From the NCBI GenBank assembly GCA_963971535.1, contig OZ020593.1, positions 17,053,919 to 17,117,918 of the forward strand: a DNA stretch of 64,000 nt, in the 5' to 3' direction. Below the pieces are notes generated by a model. It was not told the origin of the DNA. It did no database searches and worked only from the letters and a program-made list of their open reading frames with translations. Below are positions 19,776 to 28,529 of this stretch, piece by piece; position 1 is the stretch's first letter, and each line of letters starts with the position of its first letter. A program made the position numbers and the translations under genes. The stretch comes from Notolepis coatsorum (Eukaryota > Chordata > Actinopteri > Aulopiformes > Paralepididae).

Positions 19776-21725
19776 TTACATGTGACGCTTCAGTGCTTTT
19801 TTCCACATTTCCCACATGTGGATTCCTGTTTGTCGGGTCCAGTGGATATGGTCTCCTCCAGTTCGGATTTTTCCGTGTCCCAGTAGTGGTATGTGTTTTA
19901 TATTTTCTGTTATGGCCTCATTTAGGCCGTTTATGTTGATTAGGTAGTACTCGCGTAGGCGGTCGCTCGCGCTTATGCTTGCCATGTGTATTTCTGCGTT
20001 TGGGAATGCTTTTTTGGCCGCCTTCTCCAGTGCTTTTATGTGTCTGACCATTATATGTCCATTGTTATTACTTTTGTCATTGATGCCGAAGGAAAGGATT
20101 AATGCCTTTACTTCAGGGGTGGTTTCCATTTTCTCCAGTATTTGTATTGCGTGTTCAGTTCTGGCTCCAGGGTAGCTATCTACTTGTATTGAGTCGTGTT
20201 CGATGATGGGTAGGTTGTCTATGTTAGAGTCCCCCATGATGATTATGGTTCTATGTGCTGTGAGTTTCCAGTTCTCCTTTTTCCCTTTATGTTCATGTCG
20301 TTCGAACAAGGGTAATCCTGGTTTTTCTGTTGTTGTGGGTGTGGGTCGTGTTTGTCTGGGTATTATGTGTTTGGTTGGTCTTGGTGGGGGTTCTGTAGGA
20401 GGTCCCATTGTGTTTTCTGTGTGGGATAATGGGCTCCTTGGTTTTCGTGTGTTGTTGGTGGTTGTTGGTTTGCAAGTGGTATTTCCGTTGGGTGGTGTTA
20501 GTCTGGTTTCGGATTTTTTGGGCGTTGAGTGTGCGTTTGGTTCTTGTGTTGGGGTGGGTCTGGATTCCAGTGTTGTGTTCTGACTTAGGGCTTCTCGGGT
20601 TAGTACGGGACGTAGTGTGCGTTTTGGGGTGTGGATTGTGTCCTTTTGTATTGTACCATAATCGGTTGATTCGTGTAAAGTTAGGTCAAAGATTGTGATG
20701 AGTTCAGATTCGTTTAGGTCCAAGATGTTGTCTGTGTTAGTTTCTGTCCATGTGGGTATGTTGTTGTGTGTGTCCCTGTTGTTTGTTAGTGTGTGGATCT
20801 GTACCTCTGTTATGTTTGAGTTTTGTGGTGTTACAATTCCTATGTGTGTTGGGGGTGTTGTGGCTGTGACCCAGGTTTCCTTATGGATTGTGTGTGCGTT
20901 TAAGGAGTTGTTGAAAGTGTTGTCATCCAGATCTATGTGGTCGATGAGTAGGGTCTGGTCAATGGGTAAGACTATTTTCGTTTTTCTTATGGTTGGACCG
21001 TTTGTAGTTATGTGAGGTTGGTTCTCCTGGTCCGAGTTTTGGTCCAAGGTGGGCGTGTGTTTTCGTTTTAGCGTATTCTTGTTCCTAGTTGTAATTTCAG
21101 CTGGTTGGGGTGTATGTGTCTGAGTTGTCCCAGGGGTAGATATGGGTCTGTTGTTTGGAGTCTGTGTTGTTGGTAGTGTCGGTGTTGTCCCGTGGTTTGT
21201 GTTTATTGTTGTTTGTGTGCTTGTTGTGGGTTCTGGTGTCAACGTTGTGGGTTCTGGTATGTGTGCCTGTGTTATTTGTGTCTGTTCTGACTCGTAGTCT
21301 ATTTTAAGCTGGAGAACCTGTTGCTCGAAGTCCTTATAGGCCTGTAGGGTCATGGATTTGGTACGGTGTACCGTCCAGTATAGGGCTGTGTTCAGGGCCT
21401 CCTTCCATTGTGCCGTGCTGAGAGGGTTGAAGGCTTTTAGGTCCTCTATGGTTTTAGTGCGGAGGGCGTTATATTCCCTTTTCATGTGGTTTAGGGTGTC
21501 TTTTTGCCAGTTTGGGTTCTTATCGTCTGACAGTTTTTTTGTTATTGAGTTTTGTGTTGTCTCATTTCTGGCCACCTTTCTGATATGGCGTATGCGGGTT
21601 GCCAGTGCCTTTGTGATGGGTTGTTGTAGTTGGAAACCCTGGTGGTCCGCTATTCTCCACTTGCACAAATTGAAAGTAGGCACTTCCGGCTGACTTCCGG
21701 TTGCCAATAGTACTTCCTGTCCCAT
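19776..21725 (-). CDS. Retroelement ORF1: 649-aa protein with C-terminal SGNH hydrolase
   Basis: An uninterrupted minus-strand frame of 649 residues. Residues about 1-150 form a Trp/Lys-rich, probably helical domain of unknown type. About 150-480 is a Thr/Pro-rich low-complexity linker. About 490-645 is an SGNH/GDSL-type esterase fold, with block I IIIMGDSN (Ser500), block III ILSFGIND (Asn549) and block V GGDHIHWT (Asp625, His628), so the catalytic triad is present. SGNH esterases are known as accessory domains in CR1/L2 LINE ORF1, Ngaro/DIRS elements and rotifer Terminons. Here the gene lies upstream of a Penelope-like RT with matching ~300-bp repeats after each, so it is probably ORF1 of the same element. 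No stop codons suggests recent activity or selection. Confidence 0.75.
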   Translation of the reverse strand: MGQEVLLATGSQPEVPTFNLCKWRIADHQGFQLQQPITKALATRIRHIRKVARNETTQNSITKKLSDDKNPNWQKDTLNHMKREYNALRTKTIEDLKAFNPLSTAQWKEALNTALYWTVHRTKSMTLQAYKDFEQQVLQLKIDYESEQTQITQAHIPEPTTLTPEPTTSTQTTINTNHGTTPTLPTTQTPNNRPISTPGTTQTHTPQPAEITTRNKNTLKRKHTPTLDQNSDQENQPHITTNGPTIRKTKIVLPIDQTLLIDHIDLDDNTFNNSLNAHTIHKETWVTATTPPTHIGIVTPQNSNITEVQIHTLTNNRDTHNNIPTWTETNTDNILDLNESELITIFDLTLHESTDYGTIQKDTIHTPKRTLRPVLTREALSQNTTLESRPTPTQEPNAHSTPKKSETRLTPPNGNTTCKPTTTNNTRKPRSPLSHTENTMGPPTEPPPRPTKHIIPRQTRPTPTTTEKPGLPLFERHEHKGKKENWKLTAHRTIIIMGDSNIDNLPIIEHDSIQVDSYPGARTEHAIQILEKMETTPEVKALILSFGINDKSNNNGHIMVRHIKALEKAAKKAFPNAEIHMASISASDRLREYYLININGLNEAITENIKHIPLLGHGKIRTGGDHIHWTRQTGIHMWEMWKKALKRHM

Positions 21726-21952
21726 CCAAATACATTGGTTTTAGCTACTTTTCTCCCCTTATTTAAACAACTTTGTCGGCACAGAGAGGCAATGAAACGT
21801 TTGTATTATTATAGTATAGAATGTATTTAATAAGCAAACGTTTGTCAGCAGGGTTTTTGGGCTGTATTTCATGTAAAAACGTTTACTGTTAGTTTCCTTG
21901 CTCAGCCAGCATTAGCCTTCATTAGCTAACAGAAGCTAGTGGTTAAACAGGC
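21726..21952 (-). other. 5' untranslated leader of ORF1
   Basis: No coding frame. It separates ORF1 from the 196-bp tandem monomers. Confidence 0.4.
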
Positions 21953-22434
21953 CGGATTAGCTTTGAGCTAACTATCTTTCCCGACCCATGTATTCCCATT
22001 CTAAACATAACGTCAGTTTACAAAACATGACCTGTCTATATAACGTTGAGGAACAAATTATAAGTGTGTGGGTGTGTGTTTTGGTGAACATTGGACTGCA
22101 AACAGAAAATGCATCACAGTTAGACAGTAGCTACTGTTAGCTGCCCTCCGGATTAGCTTTGAGCTAACTATCTTTCCCGACCCATGTATTCCCATTCTAA
22201 ACATAACGTCAGTTTACAAAACATGACCTGTCTATATAACGTTGAGGAACAAATTATAAGTGTGTGGGTGTGTGTTTTGGTGAACATTGGACTGCAAACA
22301 GAAAATGCATCACAGTTAGACAGTAGCTACTGTTAGCTGCCCTCCGGATTAGCTTTGAGCTAACTATCTTTCCCGACCCATGTATTCCCATTCTAAACAT
22401 AACGTCAGTTTACAAAACATGACCTGTCTATATA
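21953..22434 (-). repeat. 196-bp tandem monomers upstream of the SGNH ORF1
   Basis: The motif CGGATTAGCTTTGAGC starts at 21953, 22149 and 22345, an exact period of 196 bp. The two full copies are essentially identical and the third is cut off at 22434. On the minus strand these monomers are the 5' end of the SGNH/Penelope element. Tandem 5' monomers with a truncated first unit resemble promoter monomers of some L1 families; the promoter role is inferred. Confidence 0.85.
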
Positions 22435-22597
22435 GAACACATTCATTGTGAACACTAACCCTCCAGCCCATAGAGGGCAGTGACACCTGTCAGGGGACCT
22501 TGACGGGTATACAGGAAGGAGCAAAGACCAATCAGAATCATTCCTGAAAGTCAACCCTCCACCTTCCTATATCAACCATGCTGAATCATTCCCTCCC

Positions 22598-22636
22598 TTA
22601 CCCTGATGAAGCCTAAGATGGCGAAACGTCGGACCT
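22598..22636 (+). ncRNA. Hammerhead-ribozyme-like motif 1
   Basis: CTGATGA at 22603-22609, a small helix AGCC/GGC with a 6-nt loop, GAAA at 22623-22626 and GTC at 22628-22630. These are the conserved core elements in the correct order. Stem III is almost absent and stem I is short, as in minimal hammerheads that work as dimers. Activity is unproven. Confidence 0.5.
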
Positions 22637-23225
22637 TGCTCTTTTAAATATACTTTTAAATTTTTATCCTTCAAAGACTTTGATTGTTTTAACCTTTTTT
22701 ACCAGGGGACCTTTCCCCCCCCCCCCCCTTTTTTTCCCCCTACAAAGGAATACAACAATATCAAACAACCAAATCCAGGGGTCCATAAAAGCTGGTGAGC
22801 ATTCAACCTCAATCCCAGGTGTGCACACTGAAGAGGATCCTCCGAACAAAGCACCATTGGACACCCAAACAAACTCAACCAGAGAAAAGTGGATTTGGAA
22901 TTCCCAAGGGAGTTAAGAGACTGACAACACATTCTCAACAGCCCTAACAGACCCAGTTTTGAAGCTTACCATAGCCCAAAACTGACACCCCCCTCTTTTT
23001 TTGAAAAACACCACCAGAAACGCCTTTTAAGTAAGTGGACCTTAGTCCTTACTTCAATCATTTCTTTGTTTTAACCTTTCTCCCCATTTTCCTTTCACAA
23101 GTTATCTCTCCTCCCCCCCCCCCTTACCTATGAGTGAACAGAAATATTAGGAGAAGATAAAATACCATCCCTGTGCCCGTGCCCACCCCAACACATACTC
23201 AGTGTTGGGCAACAGTCCCCTAACC

Positions 23226-23402
23226 CAGGGGTTCCCAAACTTTTCAGGCCAGGGCCCAGAAAATAAGGCGTCAGAGAGCCTTATTAAAAAAATAAATAAA
23301 AATAATTTATTTTTTTTATTTTTATTTTTAATCATCTCGCGGCCCACCCGTGGCTGCTCGCGGCCCACCTTTGGGTCGTGACCCCGACTTTGGGAACCAC
23401 TG
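23226..23402 (+). mobile_element. hAT MITE, 177 bp, perfect 8-bp target duplication
   Basis: Flanked by CCCTAACC at 23218-23225 and 23403-23410. Termini CAGGGGTTCCCAAACTTTT and AAACTTTGGGAACCACTG-like are hAT inverted repeats. No coding capacity. Confidence 0.9.
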
Positions 23403-23689
23403 CCCTAACCTAACCACAGCCTGCGCCTTGGATGCCCTTCCCCTAATACTTTGAAACTATATCACTCAGGGAATGTTACAGCAATGAGGACATAGAACAC
23501 ATTCATTGTAAACACTAACCCTCCAGCCCATAGAGGGCAGTGACACCTGTCAGGGGACCTTGACAGGTATACAGGAAGGAGCAAAGACCAATCAGAATCA
23601 TTCCTGAAAGTCAACCCTCCATCTTCCTATATCAACCATGCTGAATCATTCCCTCCCTTTCCCATACACGCTATATTAAAAAATTCAAA

Positions 23690-24301
23690 TGTATATGATC
23701 GGTATACATTATGCTTCATCATGCGTGGAGGAAAGGGGGGGGGGGGTAGTTTATAATTCCTTGATCATCACTAACGGCTTTATGTAGTATGGGTGGATAT
23801 ATTGATCAGACTGTTTGCAAACAAGGAAATGCACAATCGGGTTGAAAATAACGTTACGGTTCTCTTACCGTGGGCCGATGAGACTGGCCGTGAAAGATCT
23901 CAATTATTCGACGCCGATCGCCTAGATCAATTTCCGGTTTCTATAGAGCAATAAACACCGAAATCATATAGATTATTGTGTTATGGCAGCAATCCAAATG
24001 TACTATAGTGTTTGTCAGGAGTCCCGTAGCGAGATGTGACTGCCGGAGGGATTTCCTCGACGCACCTATGACAACATCCGGTTTTGGCGAGAGTGTAACT
24101 CGCCCGACCATCCACCAGGCGGCGGTATTGAGCCGTTGCAGTCCCATTTAGGGTCCCGCTGCAGCACCGGGGGTGGGTGGATGAATTATGAATGCCATGG
24201 TGAAAAAAATAAATATTGATCTCAAAAACGCTGTACAGCGATGTTGGCGGTCAACGCATGGCGGGCAATAACGCTGGAAAGCGTTTTTGGCGACCAATGT
24301 G
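23690..24301 (-). mobile_element. TTAA MITE, subfamily B-like, one end preserved
   Basis: The right end reads GGCGACCAATGTG followed by TTAA (24302-24305). The interior matches subfamily B in reverse, including CACCAGGCGGCGG near 24110 where the other copies have the CTCF-like motif. The left end is not clear. An adjacent poly-G run lies near 23735. Confidence 0.6.
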
Positions 24302-24305
24302 TTAA

Positions 24306-24505
24306 TGATGAACAAATCAAGTACAAACAATGTTGATAAGTTATAAATAATGTAGAACTAATTTGTAAATGTTATACAAATAGTTATAAATGATTTAATA
24401 ATAATTTACGAATGTATATAAATGGTTTGTTCATGATTAGTTCATTATCTACAAATACCTTATAAAGATCTTATAACTAACTGAGTGTTATTATAAAGTG
24501 TTACC
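24306..24505 (-). mobile_element. DNA-transposon end with ...AAAGTGTTACC terminus
   Basis: AT-rich sequence ends TTATTATAAAGTGTTACC; reversed, this is a GGTAACACTTTA terminus common on fish DNA transposons. Only one end is present. Family not assigned. Confidence 0.45.
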
Positions 24506-24632
24506 GATGTATTGTATGCATACATAATGTGAATGCATTGTTTCAGTTGTTGCGATGCCCTTTTGATGTTGAAGCCTCCACCCTGACTCTTGTCTAGTCC
24601 AATATGTAGCCAAGTAACTTCTCTACCCCTAG

Positions 24633-24852
24633 ATGGCTTCCATTGCCGAGGCTGCACATCATACACTGCAGTGTCCCCTCTGCTTAGGCCTGCTCAATGA
24701 GCCAGTCTCTGCGCCGTGTGACCATACCTTCTGCAAGGCTTGTTTTGAGATGTACCAGAGCTACGGAACCAGCTGTCAATCTGCCGGAATGACTTCTTGA
24801 GTGGACCAGCCTTGCCCGTCAATGATGTTCTGCAAGACATTACAAATCAACA
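24633..24852 (+). pseudogene. RING-finger exon, frameshifted
   Basis: From the ATG at 24633 the frame reads a C3HC4 RING start: [19 protein letters not shown]. It stops at 24800 after 55 residues because of a single-base shift. In the next frame the RING ends with [18 protein letters not shown] (about 24789-24842). Such N-terminal RING domains belong to E3 ubiquitin ligases (TRIM/RNF/LONRF type; exact gene not recognised). CTCTACCCCTAG directly before the ATG resembles a splice acceptor. No other exon is seen; it may be a captured or isolated exon. Confidence 0.7.
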
Positions 24853-24865
24853 TCATCATTGATCT

Positions 24866-24970
24866 AAGGGTGTAACGGTACACAGAAGCCACGGTTCGGT
24901 ACGTACCTCGGTATTGGGGTCACGGTTCTAACACGGTACAACAGAAAAAAAGTATTTATAATAATTATTA
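24866..24970 (+). mobile_element. hAT-type end fragment (GGGTGTAACGGTACA)
   Basis: AAGGGTGTAACGGTACAC followed by ACGGTTCGGTACGTACC is the end of a common vertebrate hAT family. It breaks off at the TTAA MITE at 24971. No partner end seen. Confidence 0.5.
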
Positions 24971-24974
24971 TTAA

Positions 24975-25858
24975 CACTTTGGCGTCCGCACTCTTGCGGC
25001 GATTTATGCCTCAGAGGACAGCGGTTTGTTTACAAACCTATGTACTTTCTAAGAGCTATATATCATTTATAGTATTGCTATCTGTCCATTCTCATTGTCA
25101 CTTGAGTGCATAAACCGTGCCTTCATAATGGCTTAAAGAAAATAAAAATCCATCGGTTGGTTGTCATTTTATAGCGTCGTGAATATAAGGTTTATCGCGC
25201 TTTTCGTCAAGTCTTTTTTCCAGGAAGCTAGGCTAAACGTTGGCGCCGTTATATCAAACGCCATTTCAGCTGTATATATACGAATGAAATAAAACAAACT
25301 GCGTAGCATCCGGACTATTACAGAGCATCTATGGATGAAATGGGGGCAGCGGGGAACGCCGATTAGTATTATTTATTAGCAATATAGGGTGCGTTCAATC
25401 AGCCATGTTGACTGATCGATCACGTTGCGTGTTACAACAATGTCCAATCCAGCTGTAATTTGGGGGAATAGTATCCTACCGTCAGGCCATGTGATCGCCG
25501 GCAGCATTTCTTCATTAGTCATCGGATTCTGGTAGATCGATATGTCCATTGGCTAATCATAAATCCCATTATTCCAGGCTGAAATATGCGTTCTGTAACG
25601 GGATCAAAGATGGAGGGTCTTCGTTTGGAATCGAGGCTCATATGATCCGCCCACAGACAATACCGCCCACAGATCTGGCCGGTATTGCATGTTTCGAAAA
25701 TCAAATATGTGGGTAGGTCATGCATCTCGATCGCGGACGTTAATAGCGTTATAAATATGGAATAAAACAATAACAACTTGCCACGAGTATATACGTGGCT
25801 CTGGTCCACAGCGCATGGCACCGAAACATGTATATATACGTGGCCGGTCCTTAAAGTG
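24975..25858 (+). mobile_element. TTAA MITE, subfamily C, full length
   Basis: Flanked by TTAA at 24971-24974 and 25859-25862, termini CACTTTGGCGTCC and GGTCCTTAAAGTG. The subterminal palindrome type is ACGTGTATATATACGT-like near the right end (ATGTATATATACGTGG), unlike subfamilies A and B. No ORF supported. Confidence 0.8.
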
Positions 25859-25862
25859 TTAA

Positions 25863-26448
25863 TGTGTCCGTAGAGGACTGCAGCTTGGCAGTGGCTGAAG
25901 TTGTTGGGCATAAAAGTGTTAAATCCGCTGCGAAAATGAACGGTGGAGTGGTGATTTTCCTAGACTGTCTGGATAAGGTGAACGCGGTGGTAGAATCCGG
26001 AATTAGTATCGATGATGCGTTCATTGCCGTGGCGCCTCTCTCCACACCAGGCAGAAGGATTAACATAAATAACATTCCACCATTCATAAGTGACGAACTA
26101 CTAATAAGTCAACTTGCACGACATGGGAGGATAATTTCCCCGATAAAGAAATTGTCGTCTGGATGCAAATCTCCGCTGTTAAAGCATGTTGTCTCACATA
26201 GACGCCAGGTTTGAATGATTCTCAAGAACAGCGGAGAAGAGCTTGATTTGGTTTTAAAATTAAGAGTTGATGATTTTGACTGTCGTTTTTGTGAACTCTG
26301 GAAACTCAAAAGTGTGGAGAGGAGGGACATATGGTGCGCGATTGTCCGAGGCGGGAGGCGCACAATCTCAGCCCCGGGAGGAACGCAGCGCTGCGCGTTG
26401 CGCAGGTACAGAAGAGGGGGGAGTGTGGCAGCCAAGAGCTGCGGATAG
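25863..26448 (+). pseudogene. L1/Tx1-type LINE ORF1, N-terminal part
   Basis: Nucleic-acid-binding ORF1 protein of an L1/Tx1 LINE. The frame from 25864 gives LAVAEVVGHKSVKSAAKMNG, then INNIPPFISDELLISQLARHG (RRM-like) and GCKSPLLKHVVSHRRQV, followed by a stop. The next frames continue with VDDFDC and a half zinc knuckle CGEEGHMVRDCP (about 26308-26345). A one-base shift and loss of the first Cys pair have broken it. A hAT transposon is inserted at 26449. ORF1 continues at 32826 and 35342. Confidence 0.75.
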
Positions 26449-26455
26449 TAGGGGT

Positions 26456-27285
26456 TAGTGCACTGCAACCTTGCCCAGGCCCAACGGGGCCCGGCGGGTT
26501 CGGGCTGGGTAGGGCTTTTTTTTTAATAAATAATTCGGGCTCGGCCGGGCACCGCCGTTTTTTTTTTTTTTTTCATATAACTAGGGTTATAGGATAACCT
26601 TCGTTTTAAGATTCGCTTTCTCTTTTGCGCCAGAGAAACATTTGGATGTAATTACCGCAGCGCGCAGGGAGAACTCAGGGGACAAGTTCAACTCGATTGG
26701 TTGTGTTGGAATATAGCCAGTTGGCGAACGTTTTAATTTGTTCTTGGGATGTATGTAGCCGGTTGGCGAAGTCTTGTTAACGGTGTTGCTGACGTCGTGG
26801 TGAGTGATGTTTATTATTTGCTGGGTCGACTAGCTACCTGTTTTGTTGTGCTTTTCATTACATTGCTCTGCTCGAAATCTGATTTCTGTTTTCTGTTTGT
26901 TTGAGTAGGCTATTGTGTGTCGTGTGTGTGTGCCTGTGTGTTTGTGTCAAAGAAGATTCTATAGCCTTCAATACGTTTTACGAGGCTGATGTGTGAGTCA
27001 GTCTATAAGCGAGCACTGGGAGAGACGGCATTGCGAAACAGGCTATGTAAATGCTTCTTAGTTTTGTTTATTTATTACGTTCATATAAAACCGTGTTTCG
27101 AATATTTAAAACAAATACCAAAAAAAAATTATATTTTAATAATAATAATAATATTTTTTTTCGGGTTTTCACGCGGGCTAGGGCTTAAAATATTATTTAC
27201 AGTCGGGCTTATTTTCGGGCAGGGCCTGAAGTTCACGGGCTCGGGCAGGGCTCGGGCTTTATTTCAAGGCCCTTGCAGACCACTA
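26456..27285 (+). mobile_element. Second hAT element nested in the first hAT terminus
   Basis: Flanked by perfect 8-bp GTAGGGGT at 26448-26455 and 27286-27293. Its inverted termini are TAGTGCACTGCAA / TTGCAGACCACTA. It contains GGGC/CGGG-rich blocks typical of a fish hAT family (GGGCCCGGCGGG) and no supported ORF. 830 bp, non-autonomous. Confidence 0.85.
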
Positions 27286-27744
27286 GTAGGGGTGCACTGA
27301 TATGCAAATTTGCCGCCGATACCGATTGTTCAACTAACACAATCGGCCGATACCGATACCGATATTTGTGGCCCAAAAAAAATAAAAAAATATATTTTTA
27401 ATATTTTTTTTTTAAACTACTGTATATGTGCATGTGCGCCCTTTTGGCGGTGCGTGACATGAAAAGGCTAATGGCGGTGCTATGGTGTTATTTTACTAAT
27501 AAATAGAATCTGTTTCTGAGCCTATGCATGTAATTCTCATTTTGTTCTTTCGTGTGGTGAAGTATTTTATTTGTTGCAATTTGAGTAAAATGACTGGAGT
27601 TACCAACATTTTCGTTAATAACTGCTGCTTATTGTTGATAATATAGCTGGTTAATTGTTGTGTGCTCGCTAAGGCGAGGATAATGTTTACTTGTATTATA
27701 TGACTCATGAGCATTATAAAATAAAACACATGGCATGGTGAATA

Positions 27745-28137
27745 CAGGTGCAGCTCAATAAATTTGAATATCGTGGAAAAGTCAGTATATTTCACTGTAT
27801 TATTGATGCAGTCATTTGTGCACTGCAAAAGGAGCCCTAACCAAGTGTACCGAGTGAACATACATGAACATACTTAGTTTTCAGAAGGCCGACATTTCTA
27901 TAGTATATACAAAAGAAAAATACATCTATTTTATTTTAAAAGAAATTATTGGTGATACAGATTTTGGGCTTTCATGAGCTGTAAGACATAATCATCCAAA
28001 TTCAAACAAATGAAGGCTAGTTGAAATATTTCACTTTGTGTGTAATGAATCTAATCTACGAGAGTTTTGCTTTTTGAATTTAAATACTGAAATAAAATAA
28101 ATTTTCCACGATATTCTAATTTATTGAGCTGCACCTG
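27745..28137 (+). mobile_element. TA-flanked MITE (mariner-like), 393 bp
   Basis: Flanked by TA on both sides with long inverted ends CAGGTGCAGCTCAATAAAT / ATTTATTGAGCTGCACCTG. TA duplication with such ends fits the Tc1/mariner/pogo superfamily. No transposase. A fragment of the same family is at about 61290-61380. Confidence 0.8.
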
Positions 28138-28529
28138 TAAATCCATAAACATATTTCTTGATGTTTCCTTTTTTGTAAGTAAGTAAAGAGGCTTACGGTG
28201 AGCACAATTTGTAACACAAGACGTGTAGTAATATTTTATTTATTCATTTTATTATTATTATTTAATTTGTTGCCATGCCTAAAATAATAGCAGAATTCAG
28301 TGTTTCTCGTCAGGCGCAAAAAAATCATCTCAGCTGTGAGTGTGCGCACGCTTCTCAAGGCCGCAAAAAGGAACTTTAAGGAAGTAAAGAACATAATCTT
28401 TCGTCAGAAAAATCAAGGCAGCTCTCTGAATGTAACGTTATTTATATTTCAACGAAAGAAAAGCGGGGGTGTCTGAAATATCTACGGTACCGTGCTGTTT
28501 TTCTTGTACACAAAACAAATACGAAGACA

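Larger units (their letters stand above)
22435..23652 (+). mobile_element. Hammerhead-motif repeat unit with partial second copy
   Basis: A unit beginning GAACACATTCATTGT runs from 22435 to 23492, and its first ~160 bp recur at 23493-23652. The unit is therefore arranged head to tail, with about 1.15 copies. Without the hAT MITE and its target duplication the unit is about 870 bp. It contains a hammerhead-like core, the dispersed repeat also seen at 9.3 and 11.9 kb, and no ORF. Tandem arrangement plus a hammerhead core is typical of Penelope-like elements and retrozymes. Assignment is tentative. Confidence 0.55.

Noticed and set aside
19776..21015. Plus-strand frames of 60-126 residues opposite the SGNH ORF
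   Set aside because: Shadows of the long minus-strand ORF caused by its Thr/Pro-rich codon pattern.
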